Shown: positions 25,593 through 35,745, numbered from the stretch's first letter. The stretch is 64,000 bases of DNA from Rhodovastum sp963709085 (GCA_963709085.1 CAVPVB010000007.1:1054001-1118000), one strand, 5' to 3'. Notes: generated by a model from the letters alone, not told the origin. Translations and numbers: made by a program.

Positions 25593-28500
25593 ATGTCGCT
25601 ATTCTCGGTGAACACCAACCTCGGCGCCATGACGGCGTTGCAATCGCTGGAACAGACGCAGAATGCGCTGACCACCACGCAGAACCAGATCTCGACCGGT
25701 CTGGCGGTGGCCACTGCCGCCGACAACCCGGCGGTGTATTCCATCACCCAGGCCATGGATGGCCAGATCGCGGGCCTGACGGCGGTGCAGGACAATCTGT
25801 CGTTCGGCGCGCAGGTGGTCGGCACGGCGATGAGCTCGACCGAAAGCATCTCTTCGGTTCTGTCCACCTTGCAGCAGACGCTGACGCAAGGGCAGACGCA
25901 GGGGATGAGCCAGACGCAGATGAACGCCAGCCTCACGGCGGGCCTGCAGCAGATCGACTCCTTCGCCAACGGTGCCAGCCTGAACGGCGTGAACCTGATC
26001 GCCGGGGCCACCGGCAACGGCGTGACCAACACGCAGCTCAGCGTGCTGACCAGCACGCAGGGAGATTCCTTTGCGGTGGGCGGTACGGGCGCGCAGGCGC
26101 TGAACGCTACCTCCGCGGGGCTGGGCATTGCCGCGCTGTCGGTCACCTCCACGGATACGCAGGTCGCCCTCGGCGCCGACTCGGCGACGGCCGGCAAGGG
26201 CCTGACGCTGATCGCCAGCGGGGCGGCCCTGCAGGGCGCCGCCGGTCAGGCGGCGTCCAGCACGAACTTCGTGGTACAGACGAGCAACTACGCGACCGGC
26301 GGGACGGCGCAAAACGTCGCGGCGCAGACCACTGTGGTGCTCAATGATGGTTCGACCAACGGCACCAACGATATTCTGAACCAGATCAACGCGGCGGTGG
26401 CAGCGGCCACCGGCACCACCGGGGCGGCGAGCTACGCGAACGGATCGCCGCTGGCACTGAGCAGCAAAACCGGATTAACCGGAACAACTTTTACCCTTGC
26501 CGCCGGTTCTCCCACGCTGTCAACGTCGAGCACCGGGACGACCGTGGTCGACGTCCCGTCAACGAATGCGGAAGCGGTTGGCCAATTCACCCAGTACACG
26601 CTCGGCGCCGGGTCAACGCTCTCGAAATCAACAAATACCGACGGCTCGACCACCTATTCCATCACCGATGCCGGAACCGGTACGGGACAGGTGAGCACGG
26701 CACAGACGTTCCTGGGATCCAACGCGACCGACGGGTCCGCGACCGACATAAGTTCCCTGAGCAACGGAATATCGATCACGCTATCGAGCAGTGCGCCGGC
26801 CCTCACCGTCCCGTCCACCGGCAATACAACGACTTTTTCGCTGGCCAGCACCACCAACCCAGGCGACACGACGCTTTATTCGATCGGGGCCGGCGCGAAC
26901 ATTACGAAGCAGGTAAATTCCGACGGCACCACGACGTACAACATCACCGACGCGGTCGCCGGCAACTCGAAAACGCAAAACTACAAGCCCGCGACGGCGG
27001 CCGGGTCCGATTTCACGCTGAATTCCGATGGCAGCATCGGGGTCACGGCCGGCTCCGCGAACGCCTCCATCTCCAGCCTCGGCAACGGCTCGACGGAATA
27101 TACGGTCGTGACCGCGCGGGACGGCAACGGCAACGCCACGTCGGAAGTGAACATCATCAGCGCGAATGTTTCGCAGTTGGCGGTGCCCGGCACCAGCTCG
27201 AACCTGGCGGACGCGCTCAACGGGGCGTCGGCGAACAACAGTTCCGGCGCCGTGGCAACCCGCACGGCGGCGCTCGGTGTTGCGGTCAGTGCTCTGAACG
27301 GCGCAGGCTTCAATGCGACCATCGATGCCAACAACAATCTCACCGTGGCCGGCAACAACATCAACACGATCGGTGCCGCTGGTAACACCACTGCGACCAC
27401 CGTGGTGAACAACTTTACTGGTGCCGCCGGCACCGGGATCGGCGGCATTCAGACGACAACGACGACGACGACGAGTGGAACAGCCTCGTTGCTGTTGGGC
27501 AATGACACCGCCGCTACGACGGGCACCGACGCGGACAGTACCACCGTTGCCGGCCAGCTACTTGTGGCCGACGGCAACACATTGGACGCCAACGGCACCG
27601 GTGCGTTGGCAAACAATACCAACGTCGTTCTTACGACCAGCAACTTCGGTAACGCAACCGCTGAGTCGGCGCAGAATGTCGGCGCGATCACGGAAGTGAT
27701 GTTGAGCGACGGTTCAGGCTTCGGCTCGGCGGTCAGCAGCACGACAACGAATGCCCAGAACGATGTGTTGAACGCGCTTAACAACCTCGTGTACACCGCA
27801 ACCGGTGGCCCGAGTAACACCAACGCCACGAAAGGCGTCGCGGACTACGGAGCGACCCCCACGACAGGATCGGCCTTCACCGTCAACAGCAGTGGCCAGA
27901 TCCAAGCGGTCACAGGCGGCGGCGGGAAGGTGACCACACTCAGTGACGGGAGTACGGATACAGCTATGCCCTGAAATCGGACGCCAACGGCAACGTCACC
28001 CAGGAAGCGAACCTGATCGTAGCGAGCGTCGCGGGGCTTGGCGGCCTGACGGGCGGCGTAGCCACTAACACCACCGCTGCGGGCTTTGGCAGCCTGGCGA
28101 CCGCCCTCGACGGCACCGGCGGGGCCAGTACAGCATACAATGCCGCAACCAGAAACGCAGCCGCCATTGCCGCCGGAACCTTAACCACCGCGGCTGCGAA
28201 CAGCGCCACCAACGTTTCAATCCGCCAGCAGGCCCTCGGAATTCTGGCCAATGCCGTCACCGCAGGCGGGTTCAATGCAAACCTCAATGTCGTTAGCGGA
28301 AGCTTGAATATTTCCGGCACGAACCTGAGCACGGCCGCCGTGAATAATTTTACCGCGGCGACGACTTCATCGACCGGTAACGCGACGGCGGTAATCAGCG
28401 CGACTGACACGGCTGCTGCCGGCACGTATCTGCAAATGGCTGCCACCGGTAGCACTTTGGCGACCACCGCTACGGGGCAGGCGGCCACCAACACCAACCT

Positions 28501-29503
28501 GGCCCTGCAGACCAACAACTTCGGGATATCGGGCCTGGAGTCGGCGTCGAACGTCGGACAGCAAACCGTCGTGATGATGAACGATGGTTCCACCAGCGGC
28601 ACAACCAACACCTTGAACGACGTGCTGAACCAGCTCAACAGCATGGTATCCAACGCAACCAACAACGCCGTGACAGGCGTTGCCGACTACGCCAGCGGCA
28701 AAGGGTCGGTCTTCAATCTCACCAACGGCCAGATTACGACCGCCAGCGGTCAGACCGCCGGTTCGATATCCCAGCTTGTGAACAGTTCCGGCCAAAACGT
28801 CGGCACGGAGTACAGCTTTGTCACGAAGACGGACTCTAGCGGCAACGCGACCGAAAAGGTGAACGTCATTCTTGCGTCGGCTCTTTCAGGCGCTCAGGTC
28901 ACCGCCCTGTCCACTGCTGCAGACGATACGGGCTTGACGGGTCGAGCGTCAGCCCTCGCCACGCTGACGAACGCAACGAACGCGGCGGGCTTCAGCGCGA
29001 CGCTCACCGGGGCCCCTCCTGCTAATGTCATTACCGTTACTGGTCAGAACCTCGAATCCGCGAATTTGAACGGCGTCCTAGTCGGCGGCACTTCGACGCC
29101 CCAGACCGGCATCACCACCTTCGCTAACGGCCCGACCACGAATTTAGGTGCTAATGCTATAACCAGCACAACTACCAGCACGAAAACCGGCTCCGCCGGT
29201 GTCTATGGCGTGCAGCAATCGGACGCCACGGCCGCGATCGCCAATATCACGGCGGCAATCACCAAGCTCGGCACCATCAGCTCGCAGCTCGGCACGGCGT
29301 CGGACCACATTACCGGCATGCAGTCCTTTACCTCCTCGCTCAGCAGCGCGCTGACCGCCGGGGTGGGGGCGCTGACCGATGCCGACATGGCGACCGAAAG
29401 CGCGAAGCTCACCTCGCTGCAGACCAAGCAGCAGCTCGGCATCCAGGCGCTGTCGATCGCCAACCAGCAGCCGCAGGTGCTGCTGAAGCTGTTCGGCGGC
29501 TGA
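25593..29503 (+). CDS. Giant flagellin with three tandem surface modules; one frameshift as sequenced
   Basis: The N-terminal D0/D1 (MSLFSVNTNLGAMTALQSLEQTQNALTTTQNQISTG) and C-terminal D1/D0 (MATESAKLTSLQTKQQLGIQALSIANQQPQVLLKLFGG) of flagellin flank about 1000 residues of Ser/Thr/Asn/Gly-rich sequence. The total would be about 1303 residues against the usual 270-500. The centre consists of three related modules (about 26170-27430, 27490-28360, 28383-29130). Each has an NF(G)..ESAQNVG..T.VMLNDGST..DVLNQLN half and a GSTEYSFVTK.D..GNATEEVNII half. The frame breaks near 27958, where GGATAC should read GGAGTAC by comparison with the other modules. As sequenced, translation stops at 27974 (793 residues) and the product lacks the C-terminal polymerisation domain. 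The ATG at 25593 follows AAGGAG. Confidence 0.88.
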
Positions 29504-29510
29504 TGACGAC

Positions 29511-29546
29511 CCGGTCGGGCCAGAACTGGCCCGACCGGTCTTCTTT
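29511..29546 (+). terminator. Intrinsic terminator of the flagellin gene
   Basis: CCGGTCGGGCCAG at 29511-29523 pairs perfectly with CTGGCCCGACCGG at 29526-29538 across a 2-nt loop, followed by TCTTCTTT. It lies 7 bp after the flagellin stop and before flaF. Confidence 0.85.
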
Positions 29547-29577
29547 GACTGAATAAGGCCATCCACAGGACAATCCG

Positions 29578-29976
29578 ATGCAGCGCACGGCAAGCTATTT
29601 CCGCACTCCCCAGATCGGCGGCGCGTCCCCTCGCGAAACGGAAATTCTGGCCTTCGGTCTCTGCAACGACCGGCTGATCAAGGCCACCACTCCGCGCGAG
29701 CGGATCGAGGCGTTGGGCAAGACGCAGCAACTCTGGTCGCTGCTGGTGAAGGACCTCGGCGCGGACGGCAACCGGCTTCCGGAGGAGCTGAAACAGAACC
29801 TGCTCGCGTTGGGCTTCTGGGCGATGGGCTATGCCACAAGGGCGACGCTGCAGAACCTGCCGCTGCAGCCGCTGATAGATCTGCACCGCGATATGATCGA
29901 GGGCTTGCGCGCGCAAGCCCGCCCGGCGGCGCCCCCGCCGGCCGAGGCCTGGTCCGGCCGGCAGATCAGCGCCTGA
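29578..29976 (+). CDS. flaF: Flagellar biosynthesis regulator FlaF
   Basis: A 132-residue alphaproteobacterial protein required for flagellin synthesis or secretion, acting with or against FlbT. The core is ETEILAFGLCNDRLIKATTPRERIEALGKTQQLWSLLVKDL (about residues 20-60), followed by LPEELKQNLLALGFWAMGYA, both typical of FlaF. The last 20 residues are Ala/Pro-rich. It follows the flagellin gene by 74 bp, beyond its terminator, and probably has its own promoter or relies on read-through. Confidence 0.93.
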   Translation: MQRTASYFRTPQIGGASPRETEILAFGLCNDRLIKATTPRERIEALGKTQQLWSLLVKDLGADGNRLPEELKQNLLALGFWAMGYATRATLQNLPLQPLIDLHRDMIEGLRAQARPAAPPPAEAWSGRQISA

Positions 29977-30003
29977 TACCAATCGGCGAAAATCCGTCTG
30001 CGT

Positions 30004-30028
30004 CATGCCCGGGCCTGTCCCGGGCATG
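30004..30028. repeat. REP-type palindrome CATGCCCGGG-5-CCCGGGCATG
   Basis: A perfect 10-bp inverted repeat with loop CCTGT, just after flaF and between convergent genes. The sequence CGTCATGCCCGGGC(C/T)TGTCCCGGGCATGCC recurs as an intergenic palindrome in many alphaproteobacterial genomes (general knowledge), so this is likely one copy of such a family. It could also stop transcription. Confidence 0.5.
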
Positions 30029-30103
30029 CCGATTCGGGACGGCGCTGACCAGGGCGGTTACAACTGCGGCGTGCGGGTTGCCGCAGATGCGGCGGTGCGG
30101 ATT

Positions 30104-30595
30104 CTACGCGATCGTTGCGGTGCTTCCCGCAAGCGGAGGCGGGTTCGTGGATTGGGTGGGGGCGGTGGATTCCTGTGCTGCCGCAGCGGTTGCTGATGTC
30201 CCCGTCGCCGTGGCGGGTGTTGCCGTGCCGGCTGTGGCAGCGGTGGCTGTTCCATTGGTGTCCGTTCCAGGCGCGGCTTGTCCGGCTGCGCCCGATGCCG
30301 GATGGGCGGTGCCCTGGCTCGCGGAGCGGCGATAGGCGGCCAATTGCTGCGATGTCGGGATAGAGGAGACGACTTTGCCGCTGTCGTCATAGAACTCCAT
30401 GACGACGATGCGCAGGGCCGCATCGATATGCAAGGCGGGGTTCGGGTGCAGCGGCGCCTGCGTCACGGTGGCCTCCGCCGGCGTTGACACCGTGCCGGAC
30501 GGGACATCCGCGCGGGCATTCGCCGAGGCAACCGGAGCCGATGCGACCGGCTCGGTGCCCTGCAGCCTGGCGAGTGGTGCGATACCGTCGCTCAT
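30104..30595 (-). CDS. FlaG-like hypothetical protein
   Basis: A 163-residue protein. Residues about 57-90 read ALHIDAALRIVVMEFYDDSGKVVSSIPTSQQLAAYRR. This resembles the core of FlaG (a phrase of the type LRFSVDE..G..VVKVID.....IRQIP) but is too short for certainty. The C-terminal ~70 residues are low-complexity Ala/Thr/Gly. ATG 30595 (MSDGIAPLARLQG) is chosen. An in-frame start at 30718 would add about 40 residues overlapping the next gene. Placement beside flaF supports a filament-related role, but the function is not shown. Confidence 0.5.
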   Translation of the reverse strand: MSDGIAPLARLQGTEPVASAPVASANARADVPSGTVSTPAEATVTQAPLHPNPALHIDAALRIVVMEFYDDSGKVVSSIPTSQQLAAYRRSASQGTAHPASGAAGQAAPGTDTNGTATAATAGTATPATATGTSATAAAAQESTAPTQSTNPPPLAGSTATIA

Positions 30596-30686
30596 GGTCC
30601 GACCGCCTGAAGGACGGCACAAGCCGTCAAGGGAGAAGTCTGCGACAGGGAGGTTGTGGAAGGGTAAAGCGCGGAAAGGATTCGTC

Positions 30687-31805
30687 TCAGGAAGGTGTCC
30701 AGTTGAACCGCGCCGCAAGCCAGCGTCGCAGTTCCAGCATCGCGGCGGGGTCGGCGGCGATCGCCGCGGTCGCGGCGTTCGCCTCCGGGGTGCAGAGCAG
30801 GCGCACGCCCGGTGCCTTGGGTTGCAGCATCCGGCTCGCCTGGGCGCCGGCGCAGCGCCATTGCGCCACCAGGGCGGCGGGGGTCAGCGGCGGCAGCACC
30901 AGGGCAAACTCGATCTGGGTGGCCGCGGCGGCCGACCGCCAGGCTCCGGCCAGGGTCGCGCCGGACCGGGCGCCGCGCCGCGCGGTCGCCAGTTCCAGGG
31001 CGGTTGGCACTTCCGGCAGCAGCGGATCGCGCTGCATGCTGCTCTCCGTCGGCACGCCCAGCGTGAACAGCGGCACGGCCCCGGCGGATGCGGCCTCGGC
31101 CAGCAGCGCCGGGGTGTCGGGGCCGCTCACGAAGATTGCATCGACCAGATGTACCCGCAAGGCCTGCAGCGCCATTCTGGGGTCGTGCAGCCCGTATGTC
31201 GGCACCGGCTCGACGCCCATCAGGTCCAGCCCCAGCAGGGCGGCCAGTTCCGGCCCCGCCGGCACCGAGGTGGCGACGCGCAGGCGCGACCCGGGGGGCA
31301 GGGCGCTTTCCGGCACGCGGCTGGCCAGCACGCCGGGGGTGACGCCGGTCATCACCGGCAGCCAGCAGGCGGCGTCAAAGCGGGCGCGCGGATCGCCGGT
31401 CAGCCAGGCCAGCGGCGCGTCGCCCGGCAGCAGCAGCACGGTTTCGCCATCCGGGGCGACCCGCGCCTCGAACTGGTTGGCCGCGGTGACCCCATCGGCC
31501 CCGCCGGCCAGCGTCTGGCGCAGCCTGGTCCCCGGCGGCAGCGCGTGACGCAACGCCGCGCCGATGCTGTCCGCCCACTGGTCCATCCGTCCGCCGCGCG
31601 GCCCGGCCACCAGCAGGCAGACGCTGTCGGGAAACGGGTCGGGCGGCGGCGTGGCGACGTGGCCGGCGGCGAATGGCGTGCCCGCATGGGCGGTAGTGCT
31701 GGCCGCCATGCCGGCCAGCGCAAAGACGAAATTCCGTCGACCGGTGGCGCGTCGGGCCAGCGGTTGCCGTACATGATTCTCCGTTGTCGGCCGGGCGTCG
31801 GGCAT
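30687..31805 (-). CDS. Tat-exported Bug/TctC-like substrate-binding protein
   Basis: A 372-residue protein with a twin-arginine signal (GRRNFVFALAGMAAS, about residues 22-36). The first mature strand is VCLLVAGPRGGRMDQWADSIGAALRHALPPG, followed by a TLAGGADGVTAANQFEA-like loop; both resemble the Bug/TctC periplasmic binding family, which captures organic acids for tripartite carriers. ALRVHLVDAIFVSGPDTPALL matches the later domain. It is divergent from typical Bug members and no TctA/TctB genes are nearby, so it is an orphan. AGGAGG precedes the ATG at 31805, confirming the start. Confidence 0.55.
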   Translation of the reverse strand: MPDARPTTENHVRQPLARRATGRRNFVFALAGMAASTTAHAGTPFAAGHVATPPPDPFPDSVCLLVAGPRGGRMDQWADSIGAALRHALPPGTRLRQTLAGGADGVTAANQFEARVAPDGETVLLLPGDAPLAWLTGDPRARFDAACWLPVMTGVTPGVLASRVPESALPPGSRLRVATSVPAGPELAALLGLDLMGVEPVPTYGLHDPRMALQALRVHLVDAIFVSGPDTPALLAEAASAGAVPLFTLGVPTESSMQRDPLLPEVPTALELATARRGARSGATLAGAWRSAAAATQIEFALVLPPLTPAALVAQWRCAGAQASRMLQPKAPGVRLLCTPEANAATAAIAADPAAMLELRRWLAARFNWTPS

Positions 31806-31918
31806 CCTGACCTCCTGCCAAGTACGGGGCTGACCGTCGAGAGCCGGCTGACATCTTCACTGCACCGGAAGCGTCCGCTTGTCAAAACCCGGAGGGGTTG
31901 CCCGATCGCGATGGCCGG

Positions 31919-32434
31919 TCAGGAATCATATGAAACAAGGGCTTCGAACGGGACGTCGAGCCGTTTGCGACCCTCCAGGAAGGTCAGCTCGATCAGGCTG
32001 GCGGCGGCCGGCACCACGGCGCCGACCTTGCGCAGCAGCTGGATGCCGGCGGCCATCGTGCCGCCGGTGGCCAGCAGGTCGTCGACCACCACAACCCGCT
32101 GGCCGGGGTGGATGGCGTCGGCCTGGATCTCGATCCGGTCGGTGCCGTATTCCAGCGCGTAGTCGAGCGGGATGGTGGCGCCCGGCAGCTTGCCGCGCTT
32201 GCGCAGCATGATGAAGCCGCAGCCGAGCTTCAGGGCCAGCGGGGCGGCCACCAGGAAGCCGCGCAATTCGATGCCGGCGATGAGATCGGGCTGGTGCGTC
32301 CGCACCGCGCGCGCCATGCGGCCCATCGCCACCTGCCAGGCATCGTCGTGACGCAGCAGGGTGGAGATGTCGTAGAAGAAAATCCCGGGCTTGGGGAAAT
32401 CGGGTATGCCCCGGATGTGGTCCTTGAGATCCAT
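31919..32434 (-). CDS. apt: Adenine phosphoribosyltransferase
   Basis: A 171-residue purine-salvage enzyme that converts adenine and PRPP to AMP. The family start LKDHIRGIPDFPKPGIFFYDISTLL is clear. GIELRGFLVAAPLALKLGCGF is the adenine-site region, and VVVVDDLLATGGTM near residue 120 is the PRPP-binding loop. The ATG at 32434 gives the standard length. It is divergent from ugpB and lies 113 bp beyond the Bug-like gene on the same strand. Confidence 0.96.
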   Translation of the reverse strand: MDLKDHIRGIPDFPKPGIFFYDISTLLRHDDAWQVAMGRMARAVRTHQPDLIAGIELRGFLVAAPLALKLGCGFIMLRKRGKLPGATIPLDYALEYGTDRIEIQADAIHPGQRVVVVDDLLATGGTMAAGIQLLRKVGAVVPAAASLIELTFLEGRKRLDVPFEALVSYDS

Positions 32435-32631
32435 GACGCAAAAGATCCTTGATGCAGACTGCGCGCGTGTAAGGCCGCAGCGCCGTGGGAGCAAGCGGGG
32501 GAAGCCAGGGTACCCCGTGCCGGCGGCAGGCGGGGACGTTGCGCCTTCATCCGGCCGCCATGCTAGCGTCACCCGAGGGCAACACCGAGTCGGTAACCAA
32601 CCGGCCGCCCCACAGGAAGGAGATACCCGCG

Positions 32632-33984
32632 ATGAAGCGTCGGACCATGCTGGCTGGCGTGGCGGCGTCGGCCGCCGCTTCGGCTGTTGCGCCGGCTGCA
32701 CGCGCCCAGGCGGGCAGGACGAAAATCGTCTTCTGGCACGCGATGACCGGCGCCAATGGCGAGGAAATCAACCGCATCGCGCGCGACTTCAACGCGGCGC
32801 AGGCGGCGGTGGAGCTGGAGCCGGTGTTCAAGGGCTCCTATCCCGAGACGCTGACGGCGGCCATCGCTGCCTGGCGGGCCGGCCAGGCGCCGCATGTGGT
32901 GCAGGTGTTCGAGGTCGGCACCGGCTCGATGCTGGCCGCGGGGCCGGCGGTGAAGCAGGTGTGGCAACTGATCCAGGAGACCGGGGCCAGGATCGACCCG
33001 GCCGCCTATCTGCCGGCGGTGCGCGGTTACTACAGCCTGGCCGACGGGCGGCTGGCCTCGATGCCGCTGAACTCGTCCACGCCGGTGATGTGGTACAATG
33101 AAGAGGCTTTCGCGGCGGCCGGGCTCGACCCGGCAAAGCCGCCGCAGACCTGGCAGGATTTTGTCGTCGCGGCGCGGACGCTGAAGGAGAACTGGGCATC
33201 GAAGGCGCAGGACCGGGTGGCCTCCACCAGCGCCTGGCTGACCTGGGTGCAACTGGAGACCTACAGCGCCATCCACAACGTGCCGTATGCCAGCCGGGCC
33301 GATGGCTTCGAGGGGCTGGACGCAGTGCTGAAGCTGAACGGTCCGGCACAGGTGAAGCACCTGCAGCGTCTGCTCGACATGGCGAAGGAAGGCACCTTCA
33401 AATATGCGGGCCGGGACGGCGCGCCTGATCCGCTGTTTTATACCGGGCAGGCGGCGATCGGCTTCGGCTCGTCGTCCGGACGTGCCGACATCGTGCGCAA
33501 CGCGAAGTTCAAATGGGCCGCCGCGATGCTGCCGTATGACCCGGAACTGGTGACGGCGCCGCATAACAGCATCATCGGCGGCGCCAGCCTGTGGACCATG
33601 ACGGCACCGAACCGCATGCCGGGCGAATACAAGGCGGTGGCGAGCTTCCTGGAGTTCATCGGCCGGCCCGAGCAGGTCGCACTGTACCACCAGCATACCG
33701 GCTACGTGCCGGTGACCCAAGCCGGCTATGAATTGTCGAAGCAGCAGGGTTACTACGAGAAGAATCCGGGCGCGGACATCGCCATCCAGTCGCTGACCCG
33801 CGGCATGCTGACCGAGAACTCCAAGGGGTTGCGGCTCGGCCGGCTGCCGGAGATCCGCAACATCATTTACGAGGAAGTCGAGAAGGCGCTGCAGGGCCAG
33901 CAGGGCGCGCAGCAGGCGCTGGATATCGCCGCGACGCGCGGCAATGTCGTGCTGCGGGCCTTCGAGAAATCCGTGAAGAGCTGA
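32632..33984 (+). CDS. ugpB: sn-Glycerol-3-phosphate ABC transporter, periplasmic binding protein
   Basis: A 450-residue family 1 extracellular solute-binding protein. The signal peptide MKRRTMLAGVAASAAASAVAPAARA begins with an RR pair. The mature part starts TKIVFWHAMTGANGEEINRIARDFNAAQ, and GSYPETLTAAIAAWRAGQAPHVVQVFEVGTGSM is characteristic of UgpB. LADGRLASMPLNSSTPVMWYNEEAF lines the ligand site. AAGGAG precedes the ATG. First gene of a compact ugpBAEC operon for uptake of glycerol-3-phosphate and glycerophosphodiesters. Confidence 0.94.
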   Translation: MKRRTMLAGVAASAAASAVAPAARAQAGRTKIVFWHAMTGANGEEINRIARDFNAAQAAVELEPVFKGSYPETLTAAIAAWRAGQAPHVVQVFEVGTGSMLAAGPAVKQVWQLIQETGARIDPAAYLPAVRGYYSLADGRLASMPLNSSTPVMWYNEEAFAAAGLDPAKPPQTWQDFVVAARTLKENWASKAQDRVASTSAWLTWVQLETYSAIHNVPYASRADGFEGLDAVLKLNGPAQVKHLQRLLDMAKEGTFKYAGRDGAPDPLFYTGQAAIGFGSSSGRADIVRNAKFKWAAAMLPYDPELVTAPHNSIIGGASLWTMTAPNRMPGEYKAVASFLEFIGRPEQVALYHQHTGYVPVTQAGYELSKQQGYYEKNPGADIAIQSLTRGMLTENSKGLRLGRLPEIRNIIYEEVEKALQGQQGAQQALDIAATRGNVVLRAFEKSVKS

Positions 33985-34033
33985 TCGTGGAGACATGCGG
34001 GCGGGGGACGGTGGCGCCCGCTGGTTCTTATTA

Positions 34034-34918
34034 ATGGAACGCCGCACCCTCTTTCCGGGCTGGAAGTTGCCGGTGGCATTGGTGCTGCCGCAATTGTTGC
34101 TGACTATTGTATTCTTTCTGTGGCCGGCCGCTCAGGCGATCTGGTCCAGTCTGACCCAGGCCGATCCGTTCGGCCTGCGCACGCAATTCGTCGGCCTGGA
34201 CAATTTCACCGATTTGTTCGCCGATCCGCTGTACCTGGATTCGATCGGCCGTTCGGTATTTTTCTCGGCAGCGGTGGCGGCGCTGTCCATGGGCGTCGCG
34301 CTGGCGCTGGCGGTCGCCGCCGACCGCGAAATCAGCTTCCGCGGCGCCTATCGCGTGCTGCTGGTGTGGCCCTATGCGATCGCGCCGGCGATGGCGGCGG
34401 TGCTGTGGATTCTGCTGCTGCATCCGCAGATCGGTCTGGTCGGGCGCTGGCTGAACGGCATCGGCGTGCCATGGGACTACAAGCTGAACGGCAGCCAGGC
34501 CATGCTGGTGGTGATCCTGGCCAGCGCCTGGAAGCAGGTCAGCTACAATTTCATTTTCCTGTTGGCCGGGCTGCAATCCATCCCGCGATCGGTGATCGAG
34601 GCGGCGCGGATGGACGGGGCGACCGGGTTTTTCCGCTTCCGCACCGTGGTGCTGCCGCTGCTGATGCCCACTGTGTTTTTTCTTCTCGTGGTCAACCTGG
34701 TCTATGCGTCTTTCGATACGTTCGGTACTATCCAGGCGTTGACCGGCGGCGGGCCCGGCAAGGCCACCGAGACGCTGGTGGTGAAGGTGTATCGCGACGG
34801 CGTGGTGAACCTCGATATCGGCTCGTCTTCGGCGCAGTCGGTGGTGCTGATGCTGGGGGTGATCGTGCTGACCGCGCTGCAGTTCCGCTTCCTCGGCCGC
34901 CGGGCGGACGGGGGATGA
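34034..34918 (+). CDS. ugpA: sn-Glycerol-3-phosphate ABC transporter, permease
   Basis: A 294-residue inner-membrane permease with six predicted helices, the first being LPVALVLPQLLLTIVFFLWPAAQAIW. The coupling EAA loop is VIEAARMDGATGFFRFRTVVLPLL near residue 195, the contact point for UgpC. FDTFGTIQALTGGGPGKATETLVVKVY is a UgpA signature. The ATG at 34034 fits the usual MERRTLFP-type start; upstream in-frame sequence back to 33995 looks non-coding. It overlaps ugpE by 4 bp. Confidence 0.93.
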   Translation: MERRTLFPGWKLPVALVLPQLLLTIVFFLWPAAQAIWSSLTQADPFGLRTQFVGLDNFTDLFADPLYLDSIGRSVFFSAAVAALSMGVALALAVAADREISFRGAYRVLLVWPYAIAPAMAAVLWILLLHPQIGLVGRWLNGIGVPWDYKLNGSQAMLVVILASAWKQVSYNFIFLLAGLQSIPRSVIEAARMDGATGFFRFRTVVLPLLMPTVFFLLVVNLVYASFDTFGTIQALTGGGPGKATETLVVKVYRDGVVNLDIGSSSAQSVVLMLGVIVLTALQFRFLGRRADGG

Positions 34919-35745
34919 GCGGGCGCACTGACTGGGCCGCGCATCTGGTGCTGTGCCTGGGCGCGCTGCTGTTTCTGCTGCCGATCTGGTTGGTGGTGGC
35001 CGGCTCGACGCTTGCGCCCGCCGCCATCGCGCGCGGCGAATTGTCGCTGGTGCCGCGGCTGGCGAGCTTAGGCGTCTATGCCAGCGTGCTGACCGAGGGA
35101 TCGCCGGGGGCGGGGCCGGTATGGCGCATGCTGCTGGTGAGTGCCGGCATGGCGCTGGCGATCGCCTGCGGCAAAATCGTTATTTCGGTGCTGTCGGCCT
35201 ATGCGGTGGCGTTCTTCCGCTTCCCGTTCCGCATGGCGGCGTTCTGGGTGATTTTCATCACCCTTATGCTGCCGGTGGAGGTGCGCATCATCCCGACCTA
35301 TACGGTGATGTCCGATCTCGGCCTGATCAACACGTTCCCGGGGCTGACCGTGCCGCTGATCGCCTCGGCGACGGCCACGCTGCTGTTCCGGCAGGTGTTT
35401 CTGGCGGTGCCCGACGAGCTGGTGGAGGCGGCGCGGATGGACGGGGCGGGGCCGTGGCGGTTCCTGAAGGATATTCTGCTGCCGGTGTCGGCGGCGAACA
35501 TCGCCGCCCTGTTCGTTATTCTGTTCGTCTATGGCTGGAACCAGTATCTCTGGCCGTTGCTGGTGGCGACCGACCCGAAACTGGACACCATCGTCATCGG
35601 CATCGTGAAAATGATCGGCACCGAAACCGAGACCGAGTGGAACCGGGTGATGGCCACCGCCGTGCTGGCGCTGCTGCCGCCGGTGGCGGTGGTGATCCTG
35701 ATGCAGCGCTGGTTCGTGAAGGGCCTGACGGAAGGCGACAAGTAG
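34915..35745 (+). CDS. ugpE: sn-Glycerol-3-phosphate ABC transporter, permease
   Basis: A 276-residue partner permease. The first helix LVLCLGALLFLLPIWLVVAGSTL is followed by five more. The EAA loop is LVEAARMDGAGPWRFLKDILLPVS near residue 167, and YGWNQYLWPLLVAT near 202 is typical of UgpE/MalG-type subunits. Its ATG sits inside the ugpA stop (ATGA), and the stop directly abuts the ugpC start, so the operon is translationally tight. Confidence 0.94.
   Translation: MSGRTDWAAHLVLCLGALLFLLPIWLVVAGSTLAPAAIARGELSLVPRLASLGVYASVLTEGSPGAGPVWRMLLVSAGMALAIACGKIVISVLSAYAVAFFRFPFRMAAFWVIFITLMLPVEVRIIPTYTVMSDLGLINTFPGLTVPLIASATATLLFRQVFLAVPDELVEAARMDGAGPWRFLKDILLPVSAANIAALFVILFVYGWNQYLWPLLVATDPKLDTIVIGIVKMIGTETETEWNRVMATAVLALLPPVAVVILMQRWFVKGLTEGDK

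Noticed and set aside
27950..27975. Programmed ribosomal frameshift in flagellin
   Set aside because: No slippery heptamer or downstream pseudoknot is evident, and the module comparison points to one missing base.
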